Shown here: piece after piece, positions 48,006 to 59,068 of the stretch
Layout: the number at the start of each line of letters is the position of its first letter
Position numbering within the stretch: the first letter of the stretch is position 1
Assembly: GCF_001922305.1 (NCBI RefSeq)
Contig: NZ_CP018839.1
Location: 2,356,001 to 2,420,000, forward strand
Source of the DNA: Thauera chlorobenzoica
GTDB lineage: Bacteria; Pseudomonadota; Gammaproteobacteria; Burkholderiales; Rhodocyclaceae
Direction of reading: 5' to 3'
Length of the DNA stretch: 64,000 nucleotides
Notes under the pieces: model-generated
Databases searched by the model: none
What the model saw: only the letters and a program-made list of their open reading frames with translations
What the model was told of the DNA's origin: nothing
Position numbers and translations under genes: made by a program

Positions 48006-48401
48006 ATGAACCGTATTTTTCTTTTCATCGGCGCGCTGTCGGCGTGCATTGCCGTGGGGCTGGGCGCGTTCGGCGCCCATGGGCTGCGCGGGCGGCTGGA
48101 GGCGGACATGCTGGCGGTGTTCGAGACCGGGGTGCGCTACCAGATGTACCACGCGCTCGCGCTGGTCGCGCTCGGCCTGGCGCAGCGGCCTGAACCCGGC
48201 CGGCTGGCCGCGGCGGCGGGCGGCCTGTTCATCGCCGGGTCGCTGTGCTTTTCCGGCAGCCTGTACCTGATCACGCTCGCCGGTGCGCGGGGCATCGGAC
48301 TGGTGACGCCGGCCGGCGGCCTGATGCTGCTTGCGGGCTGGCTGGTGCTGGCGCTGGCCGCGCTGAAGTCCGCGCGCACGGCGCCGCCGCCAGGCGGCTG
48401 A
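48006..48401 (+). CDS. DUF423 membrane protein (YgdD-like)
   Basis: A 131-residue inner-membrane protein with four hydrophobic segments and the DUF423 features: GAFGAHGLRGRL near the N-terminus, YQMYHALALVALG, FSGSLYLITL and TPAGGLMLLAGW. The function is unknown. It begins 8 bp after the toxin gene, but its housekeeping-like family suggests an independent role. Confidence 0.9.
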   Translation: MNRIFLFIGALSACIAVGLGAFGAHGLRGRLEADMLAVFETGVRYQMYHALALVALGLAQRPEPGRLAAAAGGLFIAGSLCFSGSLYLITLAGARGIGLVTPAGGLMLLAGWLVLALAALKSARTAPPPGG

Positions 48402-48629
48402 GGCGGGCGCAGGACCCGGGCTGCGCCGGGGGGCGGCACATCCGGCAGCGCGCGCGGGGTGGGCGGGGCGTTTGCCGGGCCAGGCGCAGCGCGAAGGGGA
48501 ACGGGCGGGCGGGGTGCATCGCGGCGGGGTACAGGCTTGCGCGCCGGCTATGGGCACAGGCTATGGGCGAGTGCGGTGCGAGCCGGTACACTGCGCCGCC
48601 TTACTTGTGCGATATCGTCCGGAGTCCGC

Positions 48630-49820
48630 ATGGCCCAGCTCATTCTCAAGCCCGGCAAGGAACGTTCGCTGTTCCGCCGCCACCCCTGGATCTTCGCCGG
48701 CTCGGTCGAGCGCCTGGAGGGTCGTGCGCGGCCGGGCGACACGGTGACGGTGCTGGCGGCCGAGGGCAAGGCGCTGGCCCGTGCCGCGTTCTCGCCCGCT
48801 TCGCAGATCCGCGCCCGGGTGTGGAGTTTCGATGCCGAGGCGGCGATCGACCATGCCTTCTTCAAGCGCGTGGTGGCCGCTTCGGTCGCGCGCCGGGCGG
48901 CGATTCCGGCGCTGCGCGGGGAGGACGGTGTGCGCCTGATCCACGGCGAATCGGACGGCCTGCCGGGCGTGATCGCGGACCGCTATGGCGAGGTGGTGGT
49001 GCTGCAGCTCACCAGCGCGGGCGCCGACAAATGGCGCGAGGCGATCGTCGCCGGGCTGGTGCAGGCCACCGGCTGCGCGGCGGTGTACGAGCGTTCCGAT
49101 TCCGAGGTGCGCGCACTCGAAGGGCTGGAGCCGCGCACCGGCTGCGTGCATGGCGTGCTGCCTGAGGGCGGGCTCTCGATCGTCGAACACGGTGTGCGCA
49201 TGGAGGTGGACGTCGAAGGCGGGCACAAGACCGGCTTCTACCTCGACCAGCGCGCCAACCGGCTACTCACCGGCCAGCTTGCCGCCGGGCGCGAGGTGCT
49301 CAACTGCTTCTGCTACACCGGCGGTTTCTCGCTGCAGGCGCTCGCCGGCGGGGCGGCCTCGGTGCTCTCGATCGACTCCTCCGCCCCGGCGTTGGCGTCG
49401 GCACGGCGCAATCTCGCGCTCAACCCGCAGCTCGACGCCGGCCGCGCCGAATGGCGCGAGGCCGACGTGTTCAAGGCCCTGCGCGCGCTGAAGGACGAAG
49501 GCCGGCGCTTCGACCTGATCGTGCTCGACCCGCCCAAGTTCGCTCCTTCGGCGGCGCATGCCGAGCGCGCGGCGCGCGCCTACAAGGACATCAACCTGTT
49601 CGGCTTCCGCCTGCTCAACCCGGGCGGCATCCTGATGACGTATTCGTGCTCGGGCGGCATCGGCCAGGAACTGTTCCAGAAGATCGTCGCTGGCGCCGCG
49701 ATCGACGCTGGCGTCGATGCGCGCATCCTCTACCGCCTGGCGGCTGCGCCCGACCACCCGATCGGGCTGGCGGTGCCCGAAGGCGAATACCTGAAGGGGC
49801 TGGCCTGCCAGGTGGAATGA
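48630..49820 (+). CDS. rlmI: 23S rRNA m5C1962 methyltransferase RlmI
   Basis: A 396-residue SAM-dependent methyltransferase with an N-terminal PUA domain (about 1-75). The catalytic domain shows the SAM-binding FCYTGGFSLQAL motif, the LDPPKFAP motif and a YSCSGG segment carrying the catalytic Cys. It modifies C1962 of 23S rRNA. The ATG at 48630 has a GGAG Shine-Dalgarno 6 bases upstream; the longer ORF start is in non-family sequence. Confidence 0.92.
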   Translation: MAQLILKPGKERSLFRRHPWIFAGSVERLEGRARPGDTVTVLAAEGKALARAAFSPASQIRARVWSFDAEAAIDHAFFKRVVAASVARRAAIPALRGEDGVRLIHGESDGLPGVIADRYGEVVVLQLTSAGADKWREAIVAGLVQATGCAAVYERSDSEVRALEGLEPRTGCVHGVLPEGGLSIVEHGVRMEVDVEGGHKTGFYLDQRANRLLTGQLAAGREVLNCFCYTGGFSLQALAGGAASVLSIDSSAPALASARRNLALNPQLDAGRAEWREADVFKALRALKDEGRRFDLIVLDPPKFAPSAAHAERAARAYKDINLFGFRLLNPGGILMTYSCSGGIGQELFQKIVAGAAIDAGVDARILYRLAAAPDHPIGLAVPEGEYLKGLACQVE

Positions 49821-49916
49821 GGCCATCGCCAGCGGCCGGCCCCGCGGCCCCGGGTGAAGCCGAAGCGCGCGGATCGGGCCGCGCCGGAGGGGCGGGCGGG
49901 GCGCAGCGAGGCCGGG

Positions 49917-49944
49917 CCGCCGGCGCATTTTCGCGCGCCGGCGG
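49917..49944. other. GC-rich hairpin between convergent genes
   Basis: A perfect 10-bp stem CCGCCGGCGC / GCGCCGGCGG with an 8-base loop lies between rlmI and the convergent response regulator. There is no T-run, so it may be a Rho-independent terminator only in part, or a transcript 3'-end stabiliser. Confidence 0.5.
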
Positions 49945-49959
49945 GGTGTCCACGGAAGG

Positions 49960-51120
49960 CTAGGCGAGGAGCTTGTCGAGCTTGCCCAGCAAGGTGGCGC
50001 GATCGAACGGCTTGGCGATGAAGTCGTTGGCGCCGGCCTTGAGGCTGGCTTGGACGGTGTGCTTGTCGCTCTTTCCGGTGAGCATGACGAAAGGAATTTT
50101 TGCCAGCGCGGGCATCTTGCGGAAGCGGGGCAAGGCCTGCACGCCGCTGATCCCCGGCATCAGGATGTCGAGCAGCACGAGGTCGGGCGTGGTGTCACGG
50201 AGAATCCGCAATGCCTCGGTGACGTCGTAGGCCACGGTCAGTTCGTATGCGGACGGTTCGAGCTGGTGGACGACCGTCTTGTGCACGAACTCGTCGTCAT
50301 CGATCAGGAGGATGCGTGGGCGCACATCCTTGACCATCGCCTTGAGGGCGCGGGCCGACTCGATGTGCGGTGTGCAGTCGTGCTGCAGTTGCTCGGCCCA
50401 CTGGCGCACTGGCCGGACCGCTTCGGTGAGGCCCTTGAAGTACTCGCGCAACTCGTTCTGCTTGAGTTGGGCGATGTCTTCCTGCAGGTTCTGGAGCGCT
50501 TCGGGGTCGTCGTGGGCCGCCTGGTCGGCGCGACGGTGCAGGTGATCCAGCGCGCTGCCGATACTTTGCTCGGCCAGAATGACGGCATCATCGACCGAAG
50601 CGATGTGCCGGTTGCCTTCGCCCGCTTGCTGCTCGAGCAGTTCTTCGAGGCCGACGATCGACCGCGCCTGCCGGGCGAACTCGCCGAGTAGCGGGGGGGT
50701 ACGCTTGAGCGCCTGCTGTTCGCGCAGGGCGTTATGGACCGACATGCGCAGGCGCGGGACGTCATACGTCATCGGCCAGAACATCACGTAGTCGTCGAAG
50801 ACCGCCTTGCGGCACAGTGCGTAGGCGTCCTGAACGCTGAGCTTGTTGCACAGGACGACGGTGCGGTGCGGCTGCAGATGGATCTTTTCGCTGAGCCGAT
50901 AAAGTTCCAGGTAGAACTCTTCGGACTTGTTCAGCGTCTTGAAGGCCAGCACCAGGACGTCGGGCGGTCGCAGGTCGAAGAACCCGACGCGCTGCTCCGG
51001 GTCCAGCGACAGGAGGACATGCTCGAACTCCGGCGCGAGCTGCTTGCCGATGATGGTGGCGTCGTTGTGATCGTCGGTGACGATCATGATGGTCGCAGGA
51101 ATTCTCTTGGTGGGGGTCAT
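49960..51120 (-). CDS. Response regulator with degenerate N-terminal and intact C-terminal receiver
   Basis: A 386-residue protein. The first 130 residues look like a receiver fold whose phospho-Asp position reads VLVLAFKTLNK, so it lacks the Asp. A helical linker follows (about 135-260). The C-terminal receiver (about 265-386) is intact, with IDDDE, Asp318 in LVLLDILMPG and a Lys in IAKPFD. There is no DNA-binding or enzymatic output, which suggests a phosphate sink, relay or protein-binding role. It is the last gene of the phosphorelay operon. Confidence 0.88.
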   Translation of the reverse strand: MTPTKRIPATIMIVTDDHNDATIIGKQLAPEFEHVLLSLDPEQRVGFFDLRPPDVLVLAFKTLNKSEEFYLELYRLSEKIHLQPHRTVVLCNKLSVQDAYALCRKAVFDDYVMFWPMTYDVPRLRMSVHNALREQQALKRTPPLLGEFARQARSIVGLEELLEQQAGEGNRHIASVDDAVILAEQSIGSALDHLHRRADQAAHDDPEALQNLQEDIAQLKQNELREYFKGLTEAVRPVRQWAEQLQHDCTPHIESARALKAMVKDVRPRILLIDDDEFVHKTVVHQLEPSAYELTVAYDVTEALRILRDTTPDLVLLDILMPGISGVQALPRFRKMPALAKIPFVMLTGKSDKHTVQASLKAGANDFIAKPFDRATLLGKLDKLLA

Positions 51121-51183
51121 CTGTACAGTCGTTCCGACAGGTTGACGGGACGGTCTGGTCCCTGTGGATCGGGGCGTGACATT

Positions 51184-51540
51184 TCAGGCAAGCAGCCGGT
51201 CGATCCGGCCGGCCACAGTGTGAAGTTCGCGCTCCAGCGCCTCGATCGAGGTCTTCAGTTCTGCGATCGGCCGGCCCTGTCCGGCCTCGACCTCGAGACG
51301 GGCGCTCGACTCCCCGAGGGCCATCGCGCCGACTGTGCGGGCGTTGGATTTGAGGCGGTGGGCGAGACCGGAGATGCGCTCAAGCTCTCCGGCCTGGAGG
51401 GCGGCTTGCAGCGCTTCGAGGGCCGTGGTCGCCACCCGGCGGAAGTCGGCGAGGAAGTCGGCGATGACTTCCGGCTCGTCGCCGACCACCGCCTTGAGCA
51501 TGTCGAGGTCGAGAACAGGGCTGGCCGTCGTTTGCTTCAT
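51184..51540 (-). CDS. Stand-alone Hpt phosphotransfer protein
   Basis: A 118-residue histidine phosphotransfer domain. His61 in GLAHRLKSNARTVGA is the expected phospho-histidine. It would shuttle phosphate between the hybrid kinase and the receivers of the same operon. It lies between the REC-EAL gene (78 bp upstream) and the double-receiver gene (63 bp downstream). Confidence 0.9.
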   Translation of the reverse strand: MKQTTASPVLDLDMLKAVVGDEPEVIADFLADFRRVATTALEALQAALQAGELERISGLAHRLKSNARTVGAMALGESSARLEVEAGQGRPIAELKTSIEALERELHTVAGRIDRLLA

Positions 51541-51617
51541 GTCGTTCTCCTTGGCGGGGCTGGGTGTGCGCTGCGCGAGGGCATTTCGCTAAAGGGGGGC
51601 GGCCGCCGGCTGCGTTT

Positions 51618-52823
51618 TCAAAAGAGATTGTGGGCCGGATTGAAGGAGGCGCGGCCGATCTCCCGGTCGTGGAGCCAGGCAAGCAACTGCTCGACCGGCA
51701 ACGCCCGGGTGATGAACCAGCCCTGGGCGATGTCGCAGCCGGCTGCGCGCAGATGGTTCCAGTCGTCGTGGTCTTCGATGCCTTCGGCGACGGTCTTCAT
51801 GCCCAGTTTGCGGGCCATGTCGAGGCTGGCGTCGAGAATGGTGCGCAGGTCATCGTCGCGCCAGGCGCCATGGACGAAGCTGCGGTCGATCTTCAGCTCG
51901 GTGAAAGGGATGTCGCGCAATTGGGTGAGGGAAGAGTGGCCGGTGCCGAAGTCGTCGATCGACAGGCCGACGCGCTTCAGGCGCAGGCGGGTGAGGATGT
52001 CCAGTGCCGCCTGGCGGTTTTTCATCAGGCGGCTCTCGGTGACTTCGAGGATCAGCGTGCTCGGCGCCACTCCGGCGGCCGAGGCTTCCTGCTCGATGAA
52101 TTCGGGGAAGTCCAGACGCACGAGGTTATCCATCGACACGTTGATCGCCAGCTGCAGGGCGTGACCCTGCAGCTGGCAGCGCCGGGCATCGCACAGCGCA
52201 CGGTGCAGCACCGCGCGCATCAGTGCATCGATCAGGCCGTGATCCTCGGCTGCCGCGATGAATCGATCCGGATAGACCAGCCCGTCTTCCGGGTGCTGCC
52301 AGCGCACCAGCGCTTCCACGCCGACCACCGCTCCGCTGCGCAGATCGACCTTGGGTTGGTAATGGTTGACCAGCTGCCCGGCGGCGATGCCGTGTGCCAG
52401 TTCGTCGGCGCCGTAGGGGGCAGCGGGCGCGAGGCATTCCTCGCTGGCCTCCGGTAGTGCCTGCAGCAGCCGCTGCAGCTGCTCGTTGGACACGGGCTTG
52501 TAGAGCGTGCCCGCGACCCGCAGGCGGTCGGCCCGTGCCAGGCGCTCCGCGCTTTGCAGGATGCGTTCGTCCTCGCCGCTGATCAGTACCAGGGCACCAC
52601 GGTAGCCGATGCGGACGAGGTGGCGGATGAACTCGACACCGTCCATTTCGGGCATCTGCAGATCACAGAAGATCAGCTCGGCCGCGCCGGGCTCGCGTTC
52701 CAGGTGCTCGACCGCGCTGCGTGCACGCCCGTACAGTGTGACTTCGGTGAACCCGAGTGCCTGCAGCTGGCGATTCATCAACCGGCAGATGAAGGGGTCG
52801 TCGTCGACTATCAGGATTTTCAT
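51618..52823 (-). CDS. REC-EAL response regulator (RocR/PvrR type)
   Basis: A 401-residue response regulator. Its receiver (1-125) has Asp54 in FCDLQMPEMDG, and an EAL domain (145-395) has EAL at 170-172, NVSMDN, DDFGTGHSSL and the VAEGIED motif. The EAL domain therefore looks like an active c-di-GMP phosphodiesterase. Domain order and length match RocR and PvrR of Pseudomonas. It follows the hybrid kinase by 14 bp and is the likely output. Confidence 0.93.
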   Translation of the reverse strand: MKILIVDDDPFICRLMNRQLQALGFTEVTLYGRARSAVEHLEREPGAAELIFCDLQMPEMDGVEFIRHLVRIGYRGALVLISGEDERILQSAERLARADRLRVAGTLYKPVSNEQLQRLLQALPEASEECLAPAAPYGADELAHGIAAGQLVNHYQPKVDLRSGAVVGVEALVRWQHPEDGLVYPDRFIAAAEDHGLIDALMRAVLHRALCDARRCQLQGHALQLAINVSMDNLVRLDFPEFIEQEASAAGVAPSTLILEVTESRLMKNRQAALDILTRLRLKRVGLSIDDFGTGHSSLTQLRDIPFTELKIDRSFVHGAWRDDDLRTILDASLDMARKLGMKTVAEGIEDHDDWNHLRAAGCDIAQGWFITRALPVEQLLAWLHDREIGRASFNPAHNLF

Positions 52824-52837
52824 CGCGCTCGTCTCAT

Positions 52838-55800
52838 TCAGGCCGGTTGTTCGCCGGCCAGCTGCTGTTCTATTTGTCGTCGCGTGGCGGCGTGGATGCT
52901 GCGGAATTCGCTGGTGCAGTGCGCCAGGGTGGCGCTATCGGCCGCTTTTGCGGTCTGTTCCAGCAGGCTGCACAGCTGCGCCAGGCGTTGGGCACCGACG
53001 GCCCGGGAAGACGACTTCAGGCGATGGGCGAGGGCGCCCATGGCGGCGTGGTCCCCGCATCCGAAGCTGTCTTCGAGTTCGATGGCCAGTGCATCGAGCG
53101 ATTCGACATAGTCGTGAAGGACTTCGGCGGCCATCTGCCGGTCGCCCCCGACCAGGGTGTCCAGCGCCTGCGTATCGAGCAGGATCTCCTCGACCGGTGC
53201 GGCGGCGCCGGGTTGAGTGATCTTGGCGGGTTCGGCGGCGGCGGTCGTGTGCGGCAGCCAGCGCTCGAGTGCCGCTTTCAGCGTGGCAAGCCGGATTGGC
53301 TTGGTCAGGTATTCGTCCATTCCGGCCGCTTTGGCTCGTGTGGCTTCATCGCGCAAGGCATTCGCGGTGAGGACCAGGATCGGGATGCGCCGCTCGCCGT
53401 TTTCCTCGCGGCGGATGCACCCGGCGAGCTGGTAGCCGTCCATCTCCGGCATGTGCAGGTCGGTCAGCAGCAGGTCGTAGGGTGCATCACGCCACCTCTC
53501 CAGGGCTTCGACGCCGTTGCGGGCAATCTCGCAGTGATGGCCGAGCAAGGCCAGCTGGTGCTGGATTACCTTGCGGTTCACCGCATCGTCTTCGGCGACC
53601 AGGATGCGGTGGCTGCGTCCGTCGCCCCGTGCCGACGGGGCTGGTGGTGGCGTAGGGTCGATGCTGGCCGGGGGGCTGGCCGGCTCCAGCGGCAGGCGGA
53701 CGCTGAATAGCGACCCTCGCCCCGGGCAACTGTCGACGCCGATTTCGCCATTCATCAGGTCGACCAGGCGCTTGCAGATCGCCAGGCCCAGGCCGGTGCC
53801 GCCGAAGCGGCGGGTGGTCGAGCTTTCGGCCTGGGTAAAGGGGGTGAACAGATTGCGCTGATGCGCTGCGCTGATGCCGATGCCGTTGTCCTCGACTTCG
53901 AGGACCACCTGCAGCGGAGTGGCGGCCCGCACCCGGGCGCGCACGTGGATTCGGCCGCGGCCGGCGCTGGGGTTGCGTTCGGTGGAAGAGAACTTGATCG
54001 CGTTGCCGACCAGGTTGCAGAGGATCTGCCGCAGGCGCAGCGGGTCGGCGTGGATCCACCGTGGCATCCCGGCTTCCACGTGTACCTCGAGATCGACGCC
54101 TTTGGCCTCGGCGAGCGGTATCAGGGTGCGGCCCTGCTCTTCCAGCAGGGCGGGGAAATCGACCGTCTCCTGACCGATCTCCAGCTTGCCGGCTTCGATC
54201 TTCGAGAAGTCGAGGATGTCGTCGATGATGCTGAGCAGATTGCCCGCCGACTCGCGGATGGTCTTCACCAGATCGGCCTGCTGGAGGTTCAGATCATCCT
54301 GGGCGAGCACGTCGATCAGGCCGATCACGCCGTTCATCGGCGTGCGGATCTCGTGGCTCATGGCGGCGAGGAAGGCCGACTTGGCGCGGCTGGCCTGCTC
54401 GGCGTCCTCGCGGGCCTGGGTGAGACTGGCGATCAGCGCCCGGCGCTCGCGGATGTCGCGCAAGGTGCCGATGAACAGGTGCTCGCCGTCGATGCGGTAC
54501 TCGGACACGCTCAGCTCCAGGCTGACCGCCGTGCCGTTCTTGTGGCGCCCGGTCACTTCGCGGCTGGAGCCGATGATGTGGCGTTCGCCGCTCTGCAGGT
54601 AGCGTGCCAGGTAGCCGTCATGCTGGTCACGGTGGGGACTGTCCATCAGGCAGGAGACGTTGCGCCCGAGCAGTTCCGCGGGGGTGTAGCCGAGCAGCGG
54701 CTCGATCGCCGGGTTGACGCGACGGATGGTGCCGTGGCGGTCGATGGTGATCACGCATTCGAGCAGGTGATCGAGAACCGCGCGGATTTCCTCCTTTTTG
54801 GCTTCCAGCTCGGTCAGGGTCCGGCTGCGCTCCTCGATGCGCTGCTGCAGCTCGGCATTGAGCTCGGTGAGCTGCCGCGCGGCGCGGTGCTGCTCGGTCA
54901 TGTCCCGCGCGGTGGCGAACAGCAGCTGGCCCGGCTGGGGCAGGGCCTTCCAGCTCAGCCAGCGCCAGGAGCCGTCCTTGCAGCGGTAGCGGTTCTCGAA
55001 GCCCAGCGTGCTGTTGTTGTTATGCGCCAGGTGCTGCAGCTCGTGGCGGGTGGCGGGAATGTCGTCGGGATGGACGAAGTCGAACATCGGGCGACTGAGC
55101 AGTTCCTCCTCGCTCCAGCCCAGGATCCGGGTGAAGGCGGGGTTGACGCTCTTGAAATGGCCGTCGGTGGAGGCGATGCAGAACAGGTCGAGGGAGAGGT
55201 TGAAGAAGCGGTCGTGCTGCTCTTCGGCACGGATGCGCGCGCTGATGTCGTTGAGCAGGATCAGCGAGCCGAGGCGCCCGCCGTGCAGGTAAGGCACCGA
55301 GCTGAGCTCGGCCCAGGAATAGGAGCCGTCCAGGCGGTGATAGTGGATCACCGTCGGGTTGGGAGCGGGCAGCCCTTTGCTGCGCAGTTCGGTGCGCTCG
55401 CGAATGATGTCGCGGCTGTCGGGGTGAACGAAATCGATGAGGGCGCGGCCCAGCAGCTGATCGGCGGAACGGGCGCCGAACATCGCCAGGGTGCGGGTGT
55501 TGACGAACATGAAGCGGCCATCGCACTGCACCAGGATGCCAAGGGGCGAGAGCTCGATCAGCTGGCGGTAGCGTTCTTCGCTCAGATGCAGGGCGCGCTC
55601 GGCCGCCGAGCGGGCGTCGAGTTCGCTGCGCAGCTGAGCGGTGCGCTCGCTGACCTCGCGGTTGATAAGGGCGTGGCGGCCGGTACTGCTGAGGGTGGCG
55701 AAGGCCGCGAGCAGCGCGGTGAGCAGGGTGAAGCCGAGGAAGAGACGCTCCTCGCTGCTCGGGCCGGGCAGGCGGGGCGGGCTGTCGGGCTGCATTTCCA

Positions 55801-57238
55801 GGCGCCAGGTGCGGCTGCCGAAGTGGAACTCGCGCCGCCAGTCGGGGCTGGCGCCGCTGCGCAGGCCGTCGATCAGCGGGTGTGGCGGGTTGTCCCGGGT
55901 AATGTCGGTGATGCGCACGGCGAGGCCTTGTGCGCGGGCGCGTTCGACCAGCGGGGCGAACAGCTGCGGGATGTCGACGACGCCGGCCACGTAGCCGGCG
56001 GGGTGCTGCGGCCGTTCGCCGCCGGCCTGTCGCCACACCGGGATGTAGGCCAGCGAGGCGTGGCGCCCGGTGCGCGGCAGATGAATCCGGTCGGAGGCGA
56101 CGGCGATGCCGTTGTCGCGGGCGGTGGCCATTGCCTGGCGGCGTAACGGATCGAAGCCGTGGTCGAGGCCGAGGACGTCGCGGCTGACGGCGAACGGCTC
56201 GCTGTACAGGATCGGAAAGTATTCGGCGCGGCGACTGGCGGGCTGGAGTTCTCCCTGATCGTCCAGTTCGGCGATGCGGAAGGTCTCGAAGCCTTCGGCG
56301 AGCATCGATGCTTCGAAGCCGCTGCGCTGGGCGGCGGTGATGCGCGGCGCCCAGTCCACCGAAAGGATCGCCGGGTGATCGAGAAAGCTGTGGGCGTATT
56401 CGCGGAATTCTTCGCGCGTGACTTCACGGCTGGCGGTGAAGAAGTGGGCCAGTCCCTGGAGCGGCAGCAGCGTTTCGACGATGGCCTGGGTTTCATTGTC
56501 GCTGATGACTTCCATCAGGGCGTGGGTCTGGCTGCGCGCGCGCAGGTCTATGAGTTGCGCCAGACCGAGATGGCCGAGCACCAGCAGCGCGGTGGTGACG
56601 ATCAGCGGCAGGGCGAAGCGGTAGCTGCCGCCGCCAAGCACCCGGAAGGGGTGGGCGCCCGGCCACAGCAGCAGGCTCAGCGGGGCGAACAGCAGCACGC
56701 CGAGGGTGTCTCCCGACCACCAGCGCAGCCATTCGTCGAGCAGCGCGGCCTCCTCGAGCCGGCCACCGAAGAAGCGGATGGCGGTGCTCAATGAGGCGGA
56801 AAGGAGGCAGGCCAGCGGTCCTGCGCCGATCAGGACGCGGCCCAGCCTCCAGTCGTGGGCGAACGGCAGGTCGTTGCGGAAATAGCGGCGCGCCAGCCAG
56901 GCGCCGAGCAGGGCCTGGGCGGTGACTGCGCTCGCGATCAGCGCCGCGAGTCCGGCGCCGGCCGCGGAAGGATCGAACCAGAGATTGGTCGATAGCCCGC
57001 TGAGCCAGACCCCCGGCCAGCAGCGCGGCCCCCAGATCAGCAGGGCGGCGACCGCAACCCCAGCGGCGGGCCATACCGGGGAGGCGTACCCCGAGGAAAG
57101 GGGCAGTACCATCGCGGCGCCCCCGGCGAGGGCGTAGAGGAGGGCGACGATCAGGCAGCGGCGCAGGTGCGCAATCGGGGAGATGGGCGTGTCGGCTGGC
57201 GCCCTACCCAGTGCGGCCTTCATCGCGTTGTGATTCAT
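52838..57238 (-). CDS. MASE1-CHASE-PAS3 hybrid histidine kinase with REC and Hpt
   Basis: A 1466-residue tripartite sensor kinase. Domains in order: MASE1 membrane region (about 25-215, 7-8 spans), periplasmic CHASE domain (about 265-480), a second membrane span near 505-525, three PAS domains (about 555-675, 680-800, 835-945), HisKA with phospho-His962 ([10 protein letters not shown]), HATPase ([24 protein letters not shown]), receiver with Asp1260 ([11 protein letters not shown]) and Hpt with His1405 ([14 protein letters not shown]). All phosphorelay residues are present. It starts the operon whose other members include a REC-EAL phosphodiesterase. CHASE domains bind small extracellular ligands; which one is unknown. 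Confidence 0.94.
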   Translation of the reverse strand: MNHNAMKAALGRAPADTPISPIAHLRRCLIVALLYALAGGAAMVLPLSSGYASPVWPAAGVAVAALLIWGPRCWPGVWLSGLSTNLWFDPSAAGAGLAALIASAVTAQALLGAWLARRYFRNDLPFAHDWRLGRVLIGAGPLACLLSASLSTAIRFFGGRLEEAALLDEWLRWWSGDTLGVLLFAPLSLLLWPGAHPFRVLGGGSYRFALPLIVTTALLVLGHLGLAQLIDLRARSQTHALMEVISDNETQAIVETLLPLQGLAHFFTASREVTREEFREYAHSFLDHPAILSVDWAPRITAAQRSGFEASMLAEGFETFRIAELDDQGELQPASRRAEYFPILYSEPFAVSRDVLGLDHGFDPLRRQAMATARDNGIAVASDRIHLPRTGRHASLAYIPVWRQAGGERPQHPAGYVAGVVDIPQLFAPLVERARAQGLAVRITDITRDNPPHPLIDGLRSGASPDWRREFHFGSRTWRLEMQPDSPPRLPGPSSEERLFLGFTLLTALLAAFATLSSTGRHALINREVSERTAQLRSELDARSAAERALHLSEERYRQLIELSPLGILVQCDGRFMFVNTRTLAMFGARSADQLLGRALIDFVHPDSRDIIRERTELRSKGLPAPNPTVIHYHRLDGSYSWAELSSVPYLHGGRLGSLILLNDISARIRAEEQHDRFFNLSLDLFCIASTDGHFKSVNPAFTRILGWSEEELLSRPMFDFVHPDDIPATRHELQHLAHNNNSTLGFENRYRCKDGSWRWLSWKALPQPGQLLFATARDMTEQHRAARQLTELNAELQQRIEERSRTLTELEAKKEEIRAVLDHLLECVITIDRHGTIRRVNPAIEPLLGYTPAELLGRNVSCLMDSPHRDQHDGYLARYLQSGERHIIGSSREVTGRHKNGTAVSLELSVSEYRIDGEHLFIGTLRDIRERRALIASLTQAREDAEQASRAKSAFLAAMSHEIRTPMNGVIGLIDVLAQDDLNLQQADLVKTIRESAGNLLSIIDDILDFSKIEAGKLEIGQETVDFPALLEEQGRTLIPLAEAKGVDLEVHVEAGMPRWIHADPLRLRQILCNLVGNAIKFSSTERNPSAGRGRIHVRARVRAATPLQVVLEVEDNGIGISAAHQRNLFTPFTQAESSTTRRFGGTGLGLAICKRLVDLMNGEIGVDSCPGRGSLFSVRLPLEPASPPASIDPTPPPAPSARGDGRSHRILVAEDDAVNRKVIQHQLALLGHHCEIARNGVEALERWRDAPYDLLLTDLHMPEMDGYQLAGCIRREENGERRIPILVLTANALRDEATRAKAAGMDEYLTKPIRLATLKAALERWLPHTTAAAEPAKITQPGAAAPVEEILLDTQALDTLVGGDRQMAAEVLHDYVESLDALAIELEDSFGCGDHAAMGALAHRLKSSSRAVGAQRLAQLCSLLEQTAKAADSATLAHCTSEFRSIHAATRRQIEQQLAGEQPA

Positions 57239-57597
57239 TCATCGGCCAGTCGGTCGTGTTTTTGCGGGCCCGGATCATATCAAGCATGTCTGTGGATGCC
57301 GAAGGAACTTTTTCACGCTGGCGGAGCGGTCGTTTGCGGAACCGGCTCGGCAGCCTCGCCGCAAAGCCACGCGCTTGCGGGGTGTGCGACAGGAGCGATT
57401 CGGGCGGGGGGCGTGGCCTTGGTCCATCCGCCCGGCCGCTGCGGTGGCAGAAGGGTGGATCGGCCCTCGGGGCGGCATCAGGAGTAAAATCGCTCCCTTT
57501 GCGTTCGGCCCTTTCGCGGTCCGGGCTGTTGCATCCGGCCCTTGCCCCGTGTCCCGGACGCCCTCGATCCTTTCCTCCTGCCGATCTTCCGACCCCT
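57239..57597. other. Intergenic region between the hybrid kinase and gltX
   Basis: About 360 bp between two divergent genes. It must hold both promoters. A TAAAAT at 57485-57490 is a possible -10 for gltX without a good -35. Open frames across this gap have no family resemblance. I see no strong repeat or operator. Confidence 0.5.
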
Positions 57598-59010
57598 ATG
57601 CCCGCAACGCCTGCCTCCCGTCCCGTTCGCACCCGTTTTGCCCCCAGCCCGACCGGCTACCTGCACATCGGCGGCGCCCGCACCGCGCTGTTTTCCTGGG
57701 CGTATGCCCGCCGCCACGGCGGGGCCTTCATCCTGCGCATCGAGGACACCGACGTCGCCCGCTCGACCCCGGCGGCGCTGCAGGCCATCCTCGACGGCAT
57801 GCGCTGGCTCGGCCTCGCGCACGACGAAGGCCCGTTCTACCAGATGCAGCGCATGGAGCGGTACAAGGACGTGATCCGCCAGATGCTCGCCGCCGGCACC
57901 GCCTACCCCTGCTACATGGCGGCGGAAGAACTCGACCGCCTTCGCGAGGAACAGCGCGCCCGCGGCGAGAAGCCGCGCTACGACGGGCGCTGGCGCCCCG
58001 AGGCGGGCAAGATCCTGCCGCCGCCGCCCGAAGGCGTGCAGCCGGTGGTGCGCTTCCGTAACCCGACGACAGGCGTGGTGGCGTGGGACGACCTGGTCAA
58101 GGGCCGTATCGAGATCGGTAACGCCGAGCTCGACGACTTCATCATCGCCCGCGCCGACGGCACGCCGACCTACAACTTCTGCGTGGTGGTGGACGACTGG
58201 GACATGGGCATCACCCACGTCATCCGTGGCGACGACCACGTCAACAACACCCCGCGTCAGATCAACGTGCTGCAGGCGCTCGGTGCCGAAGTGCCGCTGT
58301 ACGCCCACCTGTCGATGATCCTCGGCGACGACGGCACCAAGCTCTCCAAGCGCCACGGCGCGGTGAGCGTGATGCAGTACTTTGATGACGGCTATCTGCC
58401 CGAAGCGGTGATCAACTACCTCGCGCGCCTGGGCTGGAGCCACGGCGACGCTGAAGTCTTCAGCCGTCAGCAGTTCGTCGAGTGGTTCGACCTCGACCAC
58501 ATCACGCCCTCGGCGGCGCAGTTCAACACCGAAAAGCTCAACTGGCTCAACGCCCAGTACCTGAAGAAGGCCGACGACGCCTTCCTCGCCGCCGAAGTCG
58601 CCAACCGCCTGGCCCGGCGCGAAGTCGATCCGGAAACCGGGGTGTCCCTGGAAGCGGTGGTGGCGCTGTACAAGGACCGGGTCGCCAACCTCAACGAACT
58701 GGCCGACGCGGTCGAGCTGTTCGTCGCCGAGGTGCATCCGGCGCCGGAAGTGATCGGCCAGCACCTGACCGAGCCCGCCCGCGCCGCGCTCGCCAGCCTG
58801 CGCCGCCGCCTCGCCGAGGTCGCCTGGGACAAGGCTGCACTGGCGCAGGCGATCAAGGACACGATGGCCGAGCACAGCCTGAAGATGCCGCAGGTGGCGA
58901 TCCCGCTGCGCGTCGCCGTGCTCGGCGTGGCGCAGACGCCCGCGATCGACGCGGTGCTCGAAGTGCTGGGGCGCGAACGCGTGCTCGCGCGCCTCGATCG
59001 CCACCTCTGA
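57598..59010 (+). CDS. gltX: Glutamyl-tRNA synthetase
   Basis: Class I glutamyl-tRNA synthetase, 470 residues. The HIGH motif is YLHIGGART (residues 21-29) and the KMSKS motif is KLSKR (248-252). FAPSPTG and LRIEDTD complete the catalytic core. The C-terminal anticodon-binding domain is present. The open frame extends upstream, but the ATG at 57598 is the family start. The length is that of the usual bacterial enzyme and not of the short Glu-Q synthetase. Confidence 0.96.
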   Translation: MPATPASRPVRTRFAPSPTGYLHIGGARTALFSWAYARRHGGAFILRIEDTDVARSTPAALQAILDGMRWLGLAHDEGPFYQMQRMERYKDVIRQMLAAGTAYPCYMAAEELDRLREEQRARGEKPRYDGRWRPEAGKILPPPPEGVQPVVRFRNPTTGVVAWDDLVKGRIEIGNAELDDFIIARADGTPTYNFCVVVDDWDMGITHVIRGDDHVNNTPRQINVLQALGAEVPLYAHLSMILGDDGTKLSKRHGAVSVMQYFDDGYLPEAVINYLARLGWSHGDAEVFSRQQFVEWFDLDHITPSAAQFNTEKLNWLNAQYLKKADDAFLAAEVANRLARREVDPETGVSLEAVVALYKDRVANLNELADAVELFVAEVHPAPEVIGQHLTEPARAALASLRRRLAEVAWDKAALAQAIKDTMAEHSLKMPQVAIPLRVAVLGVAQTPAIDAVLEVLGRERVLARLDRHL

Positions 59011-59068
59011 TTTCCGCCCGCGATCCGTCCGTACCCGGAGCAGGGGCGGCCTGGCGCTTGTGGGGCAG

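Noticed and set aside
48402..48629. Gene between the DUF423 gene and rlmI
   Set aside because: The open frame is a low-complexity upstream extension of rlmI without a start signal.
53861..56146. 761-codon plus-strand frame opposite the hybrid kinase
   Set aside because: Antisense shadow of a gene with complete domain motifs.
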